Below, piece by piece: positions 1 to 10,086 of a stretch of DNA of 32,021 nt. Location of the stretch: assembly GCA_030598325.1 (NCBI GenBank), contig JAUVQE010000005.1, positions 1-32,021 of the forward strand, written 5' to 3'. Below the pieces are notes generated by a model. The model saw nothing but the letters and a program-made list of their open reading frames with translations, did no database searches and was not told the origin of the DNA. Position numbers and translations under genes: made by a program. Positions within the stretch are counted from its first letter, which is position 1; each line of letters opens with the position of its first letter. This DNA is from Nitrospirota bacterium. Lineage in GTDB: Bacteria; Patescibacteriota; Gracilibacteria; UBA1369; LOWO2-01-FULL-3.

Positions 1-56
1 GAAGGGAATACTGTTTTTCATGATGAGATTTCAAAAAAGAAGTAGCCCCAACAGCA

Positions 57-85
57 TTGCTGAAAGCTGTTTTTAGTGGTATAAT
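57..85 (+). promoter_or_regulatory. Candidate sigma70-like promoter (TTGCTG-17-TATAAT)
   Basis: TTGCTG at 57-62, 17-nt spacer, perfect TATAAT at 80-85; overlaps an AACAGC/GCTGTT hairpin that may end the upstream gene. Confidence 0.45.
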
Positions 86-113
86 ATTTAGGAATAAAAT
101 AAAAAATAAAACC

Positions 114-3017
114 ATGATTTTAAAGCTATTTCGTTCTTTGTTTGCTATTGGGCTTTTTGCCCTTCTTTCACTGACGGCTTTTGCGGAAGGTGATGTTGTT
201 TGTAGCGGTATGGTGATGGGGACTACTGTGTTGTCAAATCCGAATGTGGGGCAGATATATTTTGATTCGCATGGAGCTCCGGCTGGTGGGATACCTGAGG
301 GGTTTGAGAGTAGATATGAACAGGTTGTGGATGTCTCTATTATTGGAGGAACTTTGGGTCTTGCTCCGGCCAGGCGGGCGGACGCGGCTTGTGTGAGTGA
401 ATCGATAGGGGTTTTTGATTGGGATGGTGTCACTTTGCCTTATGAATATAGGGTGGAAGGCTATGCGTGGAGTGATAATCTTGGATTTATTGATTTTCTT
501 GGAACAGAGGATTTTGGAGTAAAAATCGGGGAGGCTGATGGGCTTGAAAATAGAGATCTTATGGGATATGCGTGGAACGGTTCTGGTGCCAGCGCTGTCT
601 TCGGATATATCCAGTTTAAGGGAGTCGGAGATAACGGAGGAGTTCCTTTTGACTATGGAGTTACTATGGACGCGGCTGGGAATTTGAGTGGATTTGCGTG
701 GACCGAGGTCGGAATCTGGATAGATTTTACGGGGGTTCAGATTTCATTGCCGGGAGAGGAACCTGAACTTCCTCTGGAGGGTTTTTGCGGGGGTGAATCG
801 TATATGTGTGTTGATGTTTCTTTGAGTGCGGGGGTTGATGATTATTGGTATGATCTCGATGTGTATTTAATGGAAGACGATGGTGTTACTCCGCTTGATC
901 TTGCGATATATGATCTTGAGGCGGAGTTTGTTTGGGAGGATACGGTTAAATTAAATCAATTGGCTTTTTTCAGCGGGGATTTTAGTAATGATGAGCTTCC
1001 GATAAATAGCGGAGGGGGAATACTGCAGAAGCCTTTGCGTGTGGTGGACAGCAAAGCTTTTCTGCATTTATTTGTGGAGGTTGAGGGAGAGCCCGGTCAT
1101 TTTAAGTTAAAAGAAAAAATTCGATCAGTCGCGCCGACTTCGGATTCTAATACTTCTCTTACAACCAGTACTTTGCCGCCATTGCCGTTTAATAATGAGT
1201 TTTTTGTTGATGAGTTGTCTGTTGAAGGGGGTGCCTGGACCGGTAGTATTGAGCCGAACGACCTTGTGTTGGAGAGAATTGATTATGAAATAACGGAAGG
1301 TGTGGACGTGATTACCGGTGGTATTGTTTATCCGGGAGGCAGAGGGACTGGTTATAAGCTTGAATTTGATCCGATTGTGGAGGTCGATACTTTATACGTC
1401 GCCGATCATCAGGATGAAATAATCGGGTACAGAAATATTCCTGTAACTTTTACAATAGGGGCAAGTGGTGGGCAACAGTTTGAGTATTCCGGGGCGGAGG
1501 TTTATGTGGTTCTTGATTATGATGAATTTGGTACTGTTGATGAATGTTCAGAGGGCACTGTTGTGAATTTTGATTACCGTTTTGTGGTGGAGGGTGTTGT
1601 GAATGCGGTTGAAGTTTTGTTTGGAGGGGGCGTCTGGAGTTTTAAACCTGCAAAATTGGTTTCTTCCGTGCACGCTATTAGTTATTCGCTTTCCGAGCTG
1701 GGAGGTGAGATTTTACTGAGCGCGGTGGCCGAGCTTCCGTTGTTTGATCCTGAGGATCCGGAAGCAGGTTTGCCTTGTGATGTAATGCAGGGGTCGACTT
1801 TGTATACGGTGGTGAAATATAATATTGAGACCACAAGCGGAACCCAGACTGTTTATTATTACAGCAACAAACTTCCTCGATTATTGACCGCGGCTTATAA
1901 TCCCGCGGCTGTGATTCACGGAAATGTTTATGCTCCAAAGGCTTTCAGCCCGACTGCGAGTCATACAACTCAGGAGATCGGGAATCTTGCGATTGATGTT
2001 ATCCGAAATACCATTAATGAAAATTTGAATAAATATTTAGGTGAGATTGAGTTAAGTGGTGGGGATCCTTGTACTATTACAAAAGTGAGTAATGGTGGTG
2101 TTGCCAGCGATTGTGACGGTAGTTTTGAGCAATTTGAAGTAGGCGATGAGTATGTTTTGTATTTCAACGGGACAGATGTTCATTTGGATATGGGTAATCC
2201 GGAGGGTAATAGTGATTTATATGGAGAGTGGGTTTTAATTGTTAAGGACGCGAGTATTTACATAGATAGTGATATTTATCACGAGAATATGGAGGATGGA
2301 AAATTGGTTATTGTTGGTTTGAGGTCATATGAGGGGGAATGTGAAGACAGTAATATTTATATTCACGCCGACGTGAAGAATATTGACGCGAATATAATTA
2401 CGGATTGTTCGCTTTTCTCATATCATCCTGAAGTGGCGCCGATTGATCCGGTTACTGGATTTCCGGATTGGGATTACGAGGGGCTGATTCAGAATTTGAA
2501 CAAACAAAAATTTTTCAGGGGAAGTATAGCTTCGAGGAATACTATCGGGGGAGCGGATCTGGATGCGGAAGGTTTGGAATATTTACTGCTTGGGACCGGA
2601 GAGGTTCTGGAATTGCCGGTTAGTCCGGAGGAAAGACTTCTGGCGCAGTTACAGGACTTGAATTATCTGGCGTTCTTTAGGTTGAGTGTGGAGTTGGCGG
2701 CGAATGGTTTGCCGATTGACCAGAGATGCGACAAAGCTTTGACTATTGAGGATATGGTTCAGATTCAGGAATATTTTGCGGGTCTTGGTGATCCTGTTTA
2801 TGGAGAAAGAGATGGAGGGACGGCAATTTGTGATGGTATTGATCTGAAAGCTTATGATCCCGATGATTGGAGTGGAGATCTTGTTGTCGCGGGTGATGAT
2901 GTGCTGAATCTGGCGAGAGGGCTTCCCGAAGGATCTTTCAATCCGGTTTATATTCACGCCGTGAGTTCCGGTTCATTTATTTTTGAGAAGGCCGGAGAAG
3001 TTACCAGTTGGAATTAG
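114..3017 (+). CDS. Secreted/surface protein with signal peptide and GYAW...GFIDF-type repeats
   Basis: ORF 57..3017; in-frame ATG at 114 gives a classic signal peptide (MILKLFRSLFAIGLFALLSLTAFAEG). Internal motifs GYAWSDNLGFIDF, GYAWNGSGASAVFGYIQF and GFAWTEVGIWIDF. Confidence 0.8.
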   Translation: MILKLFRSLFAIGLFALLSLTAFAEGDVVCSGMVMGTTVLSNPNVGQIYFDSHGAPAGGIPEGFESRYEQVVDVSIIGGTLGLAPARRADAACVSESIGVFDWDGVTLPYEYRVEGYAWSDNLGFIDFLGTEDFGVKIGEADGLENRDLMGYAWNGSGASAVFGYIQFKGVGDNGGVPFDYGVTMDAAGNLSGFAWTEVGIWIDFTGVQISLPGEEPELPLEGFCGGESYMCVDVSLSAGVDDYWYDLDVYLMEDDGVTPLDLAIYDLEAEFVWEDTVKLNQLAFFSGDFSNDELPINSGGGILQKPLRVVDSKAFLHLFVEVEGEPGHFKLKEKIRSVAPTSDSNTSLTTSTLPPLPFNNEFFVDELSVEGGAWTGSIEPNDLVLERIDYEITEGVDVITGGIVYPGGRGTGYKLEFDPIVEVDTLYVADHQDEIIGYRNIPVTFTIGASGGQQFEYSGAEVYVVLDYDEFGTVDECSEGTVVNFDYRFVVEGVVNAVEVLFGGGVWSFKPAKLVSSVHAISYSLSELGGEILLSAVAELPLFDPEDPEAGLPCDVMQGSTLYTVVKYNIETTSGTQTVYYYSNKLPRLLTAAYNPAAVIHGNVYAPKAFSPTASHTTQEIGNLAIDVIRNTINENLNKYLGEIELSGGDPCTITKVSNGGVASDCDGSFEQFEVGDEYVLYFNGTDVHLDMGNPEGNSDLYGEWVLIVKDASIYIDSDIYHENMEDGKLVIVGLRSYEGECEDSNIYIHADVKNIDANIITDCSLFSYHPEVAPIDPVTGFPDWDYEGLIQNLNKQKFFRGSIASRNTIGGADLDAEGLEYLLLGTGEVLELPVSPEERLLAQLQDLNYLAFFRLSVELAANGLPIDQRCDKALTIEDMVQIQEYFAGLGDPVYGERDGGTAICDGIDLKAYDPDDWSGDLVVAGDDVLNLARGLPEGSFNPVYIHAVSSGSFIFEKAGEVTSWN

Positions 3018-4426
3018 GGTCGGTACCAATCGGGGCTGATTTCGGGATAAGCGCGAAGTTGTTCGGTCATTATTTTTTGAATTTCGTCCAGTCTTTCTTT
3101 TGTATTGGATTCGAAGCGGAGGGTTAGGTTTGGGCTTGTGTTTGAGGCCCTTACTGCTCCCCAAGAGTTTTTGTCGAAATTTATTCGGACTCCGTCGATT
3201 GTTATGCAGTCGTAGTGTTTGGTGAAATAATCGACGAGGTTTTTTACTATTTCGAATTTTTTATCGTCCGGGCAGGGGACTTTGAGTTCCGGAGTCGTGA
3301 ATGTGTGTGGCAGGTCGTCAAACATTTGGGAGAGTGGTTGTGTTTCGTTTGCGAGAATTTCGATAATTTTTCCCGCCGCGAGCAGAGCGTCATCAAATCC
3401 ATAATAATTTTCGGCAAAGAAAAGATGTCCGGATACTTCTCCCGCCAGCGGCGCGCCGATTTCTTTCATTTTTTTCTCAATAAAGCTGTGCCCGGTTTTC
3501 CACATAACCGGTTCCGCGCCCAGTTCTTTCATTTTGTTTATTATTGTTTGCGAAACTTTTATATCGAATACTATTTTTGGGTTCTTAACGCGGGTCAGTA
3601 GGTCTTTGGTGAGGAGGAGGAGCATGAAATCCGATGAATAGAGGTGTCCTTTTTCGTCGACTATTCCGACTCTGTCGCCGTCGCCGTCGAAGCCGATTCC
3701 CAGGTCCGCGTTTTCTTCTTTTACTTTTGCGATCAGGTCCAGCATGTTTTTCAGCTCTTCGGGATTTGCTTCGTGGTTCGGGAAAGTTCCGTCCAGTTCG
3801 CAGTAGAGAGGCACGACTTCACATCCTATTTTTGTCAGGAATTCCGGCGCGAAAGCTCCGGCTGTTCCGTTTCCCGTGTCGACAACCACTTTTAGTTTTC
3901 TTTTGATTGAGATTCTTTTGGTGAGGTCGTTGAGGTATTGAGGCCAGATGTCTTGTTGGTTGTGTTTGCCGGGGTTTTCTGCGGTTGTGAATTGTTCGTT
4001 TTCGATGATGTGGAGAATTTCCTGAAGTTCGTCGCCGCAGATGGGATGCGCTTCTTTGGTGACGGTTTTGATTCCATTATATTCTTTTGGGTTGTGGCTC
4101 GCGGTGATATTTGTGGCGGAGTCAAAATTCATGGCGCACGATGCCCAGTAGATCATGGGGGAGATTGCGAGGCCGACATCTGTTGTGTCGATTCCTGTTT
4201 CGTTTAAGCCTTTTACGAATGCTGCTTTAAGTTTTTCTCCGGTCAGGCGGTTGTCACAGCCGACAGCCATGTTCGCGGTGTTGTATTTTTGGCGTAGATA
4301 AGTTCCGGTTCCTTTCCCGATCAGATAAACCGTTTCTTCGGTAAGGTCCGCCGGTTTGTCGTCTGTCGGGTCGGCGATTCCGCGGATGTCGTATGCTCTG
4401 AAAATGAGTGGATTGACTTTGGTCAT
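3014..4426 (-). CDS. Phosphomannomutase/phosphoglucomutase family protein
   Basis: MTKVNPLIFRAYDIRG start, active-site TASHNPKEYNGIK, metal-binding GFDGDGDRVG, sugar-binding GEVSGH. ATGA overlap with the upstream gene. Confidence 0.93.
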   Translation of the reverse strand: MTKVNPLIFRAYDIRGIADPTDDKPADLTEETVYLIGKGTGTYLRQKYNTANMAVGCDNRLTGEKLKAAFVKGLNETGIDTTDVGLAISPMIYWASCAMNFDSATNITASHNPKEYNGIKTVTKEAHPICGDELQEILHIIENEQFTTAENPGKHNQQDIWPQYLNDLTKRISIKRKLKVVVDTGNGTAGAFAPEFLTKIGCEVVPLYCELDGTFPNHEANPEELKNMLDLIAKVKEENADLGIGFDGDGDRVGIVDEKGHLYSSDFMLLLLTKDLLTRVKNPKIVFDIKVSQTIINKMKELGAEPVMWKTGHSFIEKKMKEIGAPLAGEVSGHLFFAENYYGFDDALLAAGKIIEILANETQPLSQMFDDLPHTFTTPELKVPCPDDKKFEIVKNLVDYFTKHYDCITIDGVRINFDKNSWGAVRASNTSPNLTLRFESNTKERLDEIQKIMTEQLRAYPEISPDWYRP

Positions 4427-4938
4427 TTTATTATTTTTAGGCGAGTGGGGATTTCCCATTTCTTCAGTAATTTTGTGGCGGCGGGTGGAATCATTTTTTC
4501 CCAGCCTTTGTTTTTTAATATTGCTTCTCGGATTTTTGTGGAGCTTAGGTTTAGGATTCTTTTTAGTTGAACGATTTTAGGACCTTTGGGCTTTTGATAT
4601 TTTCCTTCGTAGCAGGCTTTTACGATTTTGGAGCCGGTGTAGAGTTTGTCGTATGGGGGAACGTATATGTTGATGTGGTTTACCCAAAGCGCGTAATTAT
4701 TTACGTTTCGGACCGGAATTATGCAGTATTTTTCTGCCGGAATTTTAGCTTCTTTTAGCGATTCTTCGATAAGTTGGAATCTTTCGGAAGCTGTCAGTGG
4801 GTTTGAGCTGATGTAGTTTTTTTCCGCGCTTCCGATTACGATGATTATCCTTTTATTTTCTTTAAGAATTTTTTTTATCATTTCCAGGTGGCCGTTGTGG
4901 AATGGTTGGAAGCGACCGATGAATAATGCGGATTGCAT
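4423..4938 (-). CDS. nadM: Nicotinamide-nucleotide adenylyltransferase (NadM-type nucleotidyltransferase)
   Basis: N-terminal ALFIGRFQPFHNGHLEMIKKIL and SSTKIREAI motif; 171 aa; adjacent to nadE. Confidence 0.85.
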   Translation of the reverse strand: MQSALFIGRFQPFHNGHLEMIKKILKENKRIIIVIGSAEKNYISSNPLTASERFQLIEESLKEAKIPAEKYCIIPVRNVNNYALWVNHINIYVPPYDKLYTGSKIVKACYEGKYQKPKGPKIVQLKRILNLSSTKIREAILKNKGWEKMIPPAATKLLKKWEIPTRLKIIK

Positions 4939-4942
4939 AGGG

Positions 4943-4976
4943 TTTATTTATACTGTTTACAAACAGTATAAATAAA
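4943..4976. promoter_or_regulatory. Perfect inverted repeat TTTATTTATACTGTTT-AC-AAACAGTATAAATAAA, candidate operator
   Basis: 16-bp arms, 2-nt centre, directly upstream of nadM and downstream of nadE. Confidence 0.6.
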
Positions 4977-4993
4977 TATATGAATTTCGCAAT

Positions 4994-5770
4994 TTATGAA
5001 GTTGCTTTTATTATTGGGGTGGGGTTGAGTTTGTGTTTGTTTATTTCCCTTAAGCGGAAGACTTTGTGAACGGCGTGGGGATTTAGGCCTTTGTCTATGA
5101 GGTCGTCTTTTGTTAATCCGTTCTCGGTGTGTTTTAGGATTGTGTCGATTTCTTTGTAAGTCATCCCGAGTTCCTCTTCATCTGTTTGGCCGGAATACAG
5201 TTCCGCGGAAGGAATTTTTTTGAGGAATTCGTCAGGTAGGCCGACATGTTCAGCTAATTTATATATATCTTCTTTGAGTAAATCTCCGATTATTTCCAGA
5301 TCTGAAGCGAAGTCGCCGTGTTTTGTTCCGTAACCGAGCGTGAGTTCCGTTTTGTTTGATGTTCCGATAACCAGGGAGTTTCTTGTGTTCGCAAAATTGT
5401 ATAAAACAATCATTCTGACTCTGGCTTTGGTGTTGATTTGTCCCAGATCGCTTGGTTTCCAGGGTAAAGAAAGGAAATCCGTCAGGAATTTGTTAATTGG
5501 GACACTGAAAAATTCGACTTTTAAAAATTGGCAAAGTGTTTTTGATTGTAGAAAATTTTCGTCCAAAGAAACACCTTTTTCCGGCATTAAGATCGCGGTG
5601 ACATTGTCGGGACCCAAGGCGTCCGCTGTTAGCTTTAGGCAGAGGGCGGAGTCAATTCCGCCGCTGACTCCGATGACGGCTTTGTCAAAACTGTTTTCTT
5701 TGAAATATTTGTGAATTCCGGCGACTATTTTTGTATAAGTATTATGCATATGTTTTCGATTCGCTACCAT
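4994..5770 (-). CDS. nadE: NAD+ synthase
   Basis: SGGIDSALCLKL P-loop, IGTSNKTELTLGYGTKHGDFASDLEIIGDLLKEDIYKLA, PSAELYSGQTDEEELG. Confidence 0.95.
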   Translation of the reverse strand: MVANRKHMHNTYTKIVAGIHKYFKENSFDKAVIGVSGGIDSALCLKLTADALGPDNVTAILMPEKGVSLDENFLQSKTLCQFLKVEFFSVPINKFLTDFLSLPWKPSDLGQINTKARVRMIVLYNFANTRNSLVIGTSNKTELTLGYGTKHGDFASDLEIIGDLLKEDIYKLAEHVGLPDEFLKKIPSAELYSGQTDEEELGMTYKEIDTILKHTENGLTKDDLIDKGLNPHAVHKVFRLREINKHKLNPTPIIKATS

Positions 5771-5817
5771 GATAGGATTTCAATTATAAAACTTTTCAGG
5801 AATATTGGAAGGGCAAT

Positions 5818-6264
5818 TTACTGAAATCTTTTCAATTGTTTTTTGATTTCCATTTCCTGGGAGCGTTTTTTTAGGATTTCGCGTTTGTCGTAGAGCTTTC
5901 TGCCCCGGCAGATGCCGATGCGGATTTTTATCAGGCCTTTTTTGCCGTAGAGCTCGATTGGGATCGCGGTTGTTCCTTTTTGGGAAATCGCCTGGTCAAT
6001 TTTTGCGATTTCTTTTTTGTGGAGAATGAGTTTTCGTTTTCTTGTAGGTTCAAACTGGGCTCTGGCTGAATGTTTGTAACGGGAAATGTGGACTTCATTT
6101 AAATAAGCTTCGTTTTTTTCCACATCTACGAATCCTCCTTTCAGATTTGCCTGATTTGCTTTTATCGACTTTACTTCGTCACCATTCAAAACTATGCCTG
6201 CTTCATAGTCTTCTAAAACTTCATAGTCGTGGAGGGCCTTTTTGTTTTTTGCGTAGGAAGGCAT
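5818..6264 (-). CDS. smpB: SsrA-binding protein SmpB
   Basis: KNKKALHDYEVLEDYEAGIVLNGDEVKSI...DKREILKKRSQEMEIKK. Confidence 0.95.
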   Translation of the reverse strand: MPSYAKNKKALHDYEVLEDYEAGIVLNGDEVKSIKANQANLKGGFVDVEKNEAYLNEVHISRYKHSARAQFEPTRKRKLILHKKEIAKIDQAISQKGTTAIPIELYGKKGLIKIRIGICRGRKLYDKREILKKRSQEMEIKKQLKRFQ

Positions 6265-6265
6265 T

Positions 6266-7723
6266 TTAGAGCATTTTCAGAGTATATTGGTCGACCGGGG
6301 CAAAGTCGTCTGTGAGAATCGGGACGTCCGCCGGAATTTCGTTTTCCCATAAATGTTTTAGGTAGTCATTTAGTTCTTCGTTTTCATTTTCAAGAATTTT
6401 TTGTGATTTTGTGGCGACGAGCATGACATTTTGTCTGATGTTGCCGGTTTCGGGAAATTGGACAGGGAAAAGGTGGACAACCGGAAAAACTTCTTTGTAT
6501 GTGTGGTACTCAGCCCGTAAAAATTTTCCACCTTCTCCTTCTATTTCAGATATGATGTTCATAATTACAACTCCGTCGTCGTTTAACGCTCTTTCGAGAT
6601 TTTCGACATTTTCCAGGGTTGTCAGGTGGTAGGGGACCGCGAGTGATGAGGAAAACGCGTCGATCATGATTGCGTCGTAGAGGTTTTCTGTGCGGTTTAG
6701 GAATGTTCTGCCGTCTTCGTGGTAGATGGTGAGGCGGGGGTCGTCTTTCAGTTCGAAGTGTTCTTTGGCGAGTTGGGTGAGTTCCGCGTCAATTTCAACA
6801 ACGTCCAGAGTGGCTTTGGGGTGGGAGGCGAGGAAATCTTTTGGGTATGAATAGGCGCCGCCTCCGATCATTAGAGCTGTTTTGAGGTTGGGCGCGAAGT
6901 GGTCGATTAGGCGGTAGTATTTTGTGTATTCAAAAACCAGTTCCGGGCTGTCCAGATACATTGCGGAGTGGAAATTGTTATTGATTTTCATGATTTTTAC
7001 TTCTTTTGAATTGAGAATGCCGTCGTAGATTTTGATGTAGCTGTAGGTTGTATTTAGTTCGATTGCTTCAGTAGTTTCTCCGGTCTGGAGCGCGAATCCG
7101 ACTATTCCGATTACGGTTATTGCCGTTATTATCGCTTTTAATTTAATATTTGAAGTCGCGAGAAGAGAGGTCAAAACCAGAGTCGTGGCCAGAATTAGAA
7201 GAAGGTTGGTATTTCCGAAAAAAGTTATTAACACAAATCCCGCTAAAAATGTTCCCACGATGCTTCCGATCGTGGAGATCGCGTATAGATTTCCGACTGT
7301 GCGGCCCGTTGAAGAAAGGTTTTTTAATTTTAGTTTTATCGCATAAGGCGCGATCATTCCGAGTACGACGCTCGCGGGGGTGAAAAGAATTATTGTGGAG
7401 AGAATAGAGGCTGTGCGCAGGTCAAAAACATAAGCTCCTACGAAGGTCAGGATTGGATTTTTAATTATCGCTGTGAGTGTAATCAGGATTGCGGCTGAAA
7501 AAATTATGAACGCCAGGATGCGGTGAGCGGCTTTGCGATCCGCGATTTTACCACCGAGGTAGTAGCCGAGGCTCAGGCTTCCCAGAATTATTCCGATTAA
7601 ACTTGTCCATACGATAATAGATGTGCCGACATGCGGGGCGAGGATTCTGGAGCCGGCAAGTTCCAGGATCATTACTGTCGCGCCGCCGATAAAGACGATG
7701 ATTTCGAGAATGTATTTTTTCAT
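6266..7723 (-). CDS. Multi-TM protein with C-terminal spermidine-synthase-like methyltransferase-fold domain
   Basis: N-terminal hydrophobic helices; MIGGGAYSYPKDFLASHPKATLDVVEIDAELTQLAKEHF...DGRTFL...YDAIMIDAFSSSLAVPYHLTT. Confidence 0.85.
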   Translation of the reverse strand: MKKYILEIIVFIGGATVMILELAGSRILAPHVGTSIIVWTSLIGIILGSLSLGYYLGGKIADRKAAHRILAFIIFSAAILITLTAIIKNPILTFVGAYVFDLRTASILSTIILFTPASVVLGMIAPYAIKLKLKNLSSTGRTVGNLYAISTIGSIVGTFLAGFVLITFFGNTNLLLILATTLVLTSLLATSNIKLKAIITAITVIGIVGFALQTGETTEAIELNTTYSYIKIYDGILNSKEVKIMKINNNFHSAMYLDSPELVFEYTKYYRLIDHFAPNLKTALMIGGGAYSYPKDFLASHPKATLDVVEIDAELTQLAKEHFELKDDPRLTIYHEDGRTFLNRTENLYDAIMIDAFSSSLAVPYHLTTLENVENLERALNDDGVVIMNIISEIEGEGGKFLRAEYHTYKEVFPVVHLFPVQFPETGNIRQNVMLVATKSQKILENENEELNDYLKHLWENEIPADVPILTDDFAPVDQYTLKML

Positions 7724-7775
7724 TGGGGCTATTATACACGTTTGAGTGTTACAGGGGTTTTTTTGAGAAAAGCCC

Positions 7776-7804
7776 TTGACAATAAAGCGAAATAGTGTGA
7801 TACT
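7776..7804 (+). promoter_or_regulatory. Candidate promoter TTGACA-17-GATACT
   Basis: Consensus -35 at 7776-7781, 17-nt spacer, GATACT at 7799-7804; upstream of CDS 7846. Confidence 0.6.
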
Positions 7805-7845
7805 TCGGTCTTAAAAATATTATAGTTATTGACTAATAAATTATT

Positions 7846-9795
7846 ATGGCTCCTGACGATTTTGAAACAGAGGATACTGAACCGCAGATACGTCCCATAA
7901 GAGACACACAAACGGGCTTGGAATCGCCGGATCTTGGTGTGGCATCGGGAGAAATTGATGTATCCGGTGTGCTTGAAGAAAAACATGAAGAGCCTGTTGA
8001 AGTTTCTGAAGATTCTACAGTTGAAAGCGAAATACCTGTTGAACATGTAACGGATGGCAGTTTATCAGGGAAGGTTGAAGAAGCTGAAGAAGCTGAAGAA
8101 GCTGAAGAAGAGGAGAATGAGTTTGATGATGGAGCAGAGGGATGGAAACCGGTATCGAGTACTGCTCCTGCACCTGTAATACTAGAATCCTCAGAGGAAT
8201 TTTTGGAAGAACTTTCAGAAGAATTCTCGGAGGAAGATCTAGAGAAAGCTTCTCAACAAGGGGAAATTCCTAAAGGGGTCATGGAAGAAGAGCCGAAAAT
8301 TTCTTTTCCATACTCTCAATTACTGATGGAAAAAAAAGATTATGGAACTCCAGGAAATCCTGTTGTTTATAGTCATTTGGAAATAGGGGAAAAGGGGGAA
8401 AAGGTGGAAGAAGAGCTAAGAGAAGCGCTAAGAAAAGTGCCGGAAAAAAAGCCGGAAACTCCTTCAAAAATAATGGATTGGCTAAGAAGGCGTAGCTTGG
8501 TTGTAAGTTTAATAACGGTTGGTGTAGTAGCGACCTCTGCTATTGGATATGGGACTTATAAAGACTGCGGTGCAGATGACGGTAAAAGTAAGAAACCAAC
8601 TGCCGGGGAAAAGCTTGCGCATAAAAAAGGCGCTGATGCAGGTGTACGAACATTTCAGGATATTGAAGAGGCTCTTGATGCAGGTATAGCTGTAAAAATG
8701 GATGCCGCATCGAAAGATATTCAGGATGCAAGGCCCATTCCGGATGCAAAAACTGTTCCGGATGCAAGCGTTACAAAGCAACCGATAAAAGTTGCAGTAA
8801 AAAGCCCTCCAAAATCTCCTAAAAAAGTACCGAGTTTGAAGGTGAAATCAGCAGCTAAACAGGAAGCTGGATTAATGAATATTGATTCAGGGTCTTTGGA
8901 TGATCTTCCTGAAGGTAAATTTAAACGAATGTTTAATGGCGAACCGGTTCCGGTTGAAGATATGCCAGGAGGAATCATTTCTCGTTACATGGAAGAGAAT
9001 TTGTTAGAAGGGGCGTCACGTGCTGAAAAGAGAGCATATAAAAAACACTTAAAAAAATTAGAAAAAGGATGGCTCATGTATATGAAACATATTGAGTCAA
9101 AAGTTGAAAGGAAATTATCAAGTGGAAAACATGTGTCTGAAAAAGATATGGCTGAATATGAGTGGTTCAAAAATGTATATTCAAAATCCAATAAAAAAAG
9201 ATACAGGCAGGCGGGGTGGATGTTCGACAAATATCAAAAATTGAAAGATAAGAAATCCACTAAAGCAAAATGGTATAAAAAAGTTTTCAAAATGGGTAAA
9301 GGCTTTATGCAGGGATTGCATAAGCTAAATCCACATATTAAGAGTTTTAATGCTGTGGAACCGGGAACAAAGGTGTCTCTTTCTAAAAAGACGGGAAAGG
9401 TCATGCAGGTGTTGGGAACAATTGTGAATTGGGCTAAATCGATGGGCAAGAAAACTCCTAAAGAGGCAGTTATTACAGGAGAAATTCAGGTTGATAGTCC
9501 TAATGTTATGTTTGCGGCTAATCAAAGTATTCCCGAGGTTGTTCAAGACACCAGGAGTGTGATTGTTGAAGATATTGAAGCGGACGAAGAGACGGCTGAA
9601 TCACTGGTACAAGGGATAATAAAGGATGTTAAGGAGAAATCGGATGTTGATAATTACTACGCTGAATATGAGGTGAAAAAGCCGGAAGACGAATCAGATG
9701 TTGGTAATTATTATGCAGAATATGAGGTTGAAGAAGAAGATTATTACGCTGAATATGAGGTGAAAAAGCCGATTATTATGCTGAATACGAAGTGA
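7846..9795 (+). CDS. Hypothetical single-TM protein, acidic N-terminus, C-terminal YAEYEV repeats; annotated stop is caused by a shift to another frame
   Basis: 649-aa ORF; TM segment LVVSLITVGVVATSAIGYGTY; repeats NYYAEYEV / DYYAEYEV; repeat-coding sequence continues in the -1 frame to 9854. Confidence 0.75.
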   Translation: MAPDDFETEDTEPQIRPIRDTQTGLESPDLGVASGEIDVSGVLEEKHEEPVEVSEDSTVESEIPVEHVTDGSLSGKVEEAEEAEEAEEEENEFDDGAEGWKPVSSTAPAPVILESSEEFLEELSEEFSEEDLEKASQQGEIPKGVMEEEPKISFPYSQLLMEKKDYGTPGNPVVYSHLEIGEKGEKVEEELREALRKVPEKKPETPSKIMDWLRRRSLVVSLITVGVVATSAIGYGTYKDCGADDGKSKKPTAGEKLAHKKGADAGVRTFQDIEEALDAGIAVKMDAASKDIQDARPIPDAKTVPDASVTKQPIKVAVKSPPKSPKKVPSLKVKSAAKQEAGLMNIDSGSLDDLPEGKFKRMFNGEPVPVEDMPGGIISRYMEENLLEGASRAEKRAYKKHLKKLEKGWLMYMKHIESKVERKLSSGKHVSEKDMAEYEWFKNVYSKSNKKRYRQAGWMFDKYQKLKDKKSTKAKWYKKVFKMGKGFMQGLHKLNPHIKSFNAVEPGTKVSLSKKTGKVMQVLGTIVNWAKSMGKKTPKEAVITGEIQVDSPNVMFAANQSIPEVVQDTRSVIVEDIEADEETAESLVQGIIKDVKEKSDVDNYYAEYEVKKPEDESDVGNYYAEYEVEEEDYYAEYEVKKPIIMLNTK

Positions 9796-9914
9796 TAAAG
9801 CCGGGGGATGAGTCGGATGTTGATGATTTCTATGCTGAGTATGAAGTTGGATAAGAGGGGAACGCTGAATTCGCGTTCCTTCCGCTAAAACGGATCGCGA
9901 AACTCGCTATTGCG

Positions 9915-10004
9915 TGGCGGAGAGAGGGGGATTCGAACCCCCGGTGACATTGCTGCCACACACGCTTTCCGGGCGTGCGCCTTCGACCGCTCGGCCATCT
10001 CTCC
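9915..10004 (-). tRNA. tRNA-Ser (GGA), CCA encoded
   Basis: Reverse complement GGAGAGATGGCCGAGCGGTCGAAGGCGCACGCCCGGAAAGCGTGTG...GGGGGTTCGAATCCCCCTCTCTCCGCCA; long variable arm; anticodon loop CCGGAAA. Confidence 0.95.
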
Positions 10005-10086
10005 CTGAAAATTTACCCTGTTATTCTAGCAAGAATAGGGTATGTGTGGTATCTTTTGTTGCAAGTGTCATATAATTTTCAAAGCC

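Noticed and set aside
1678-2957. Minus-strand ORFs inside the first surface-protein gene
   Set aside because: Antisense shadows with no start context or recognisable domains.
3215-4207. Several + strand ORFs opposite the phosphomannomutase gene
   Set aside because: Shadow ORFs of a well-supported conserved gene on the opposite strand.
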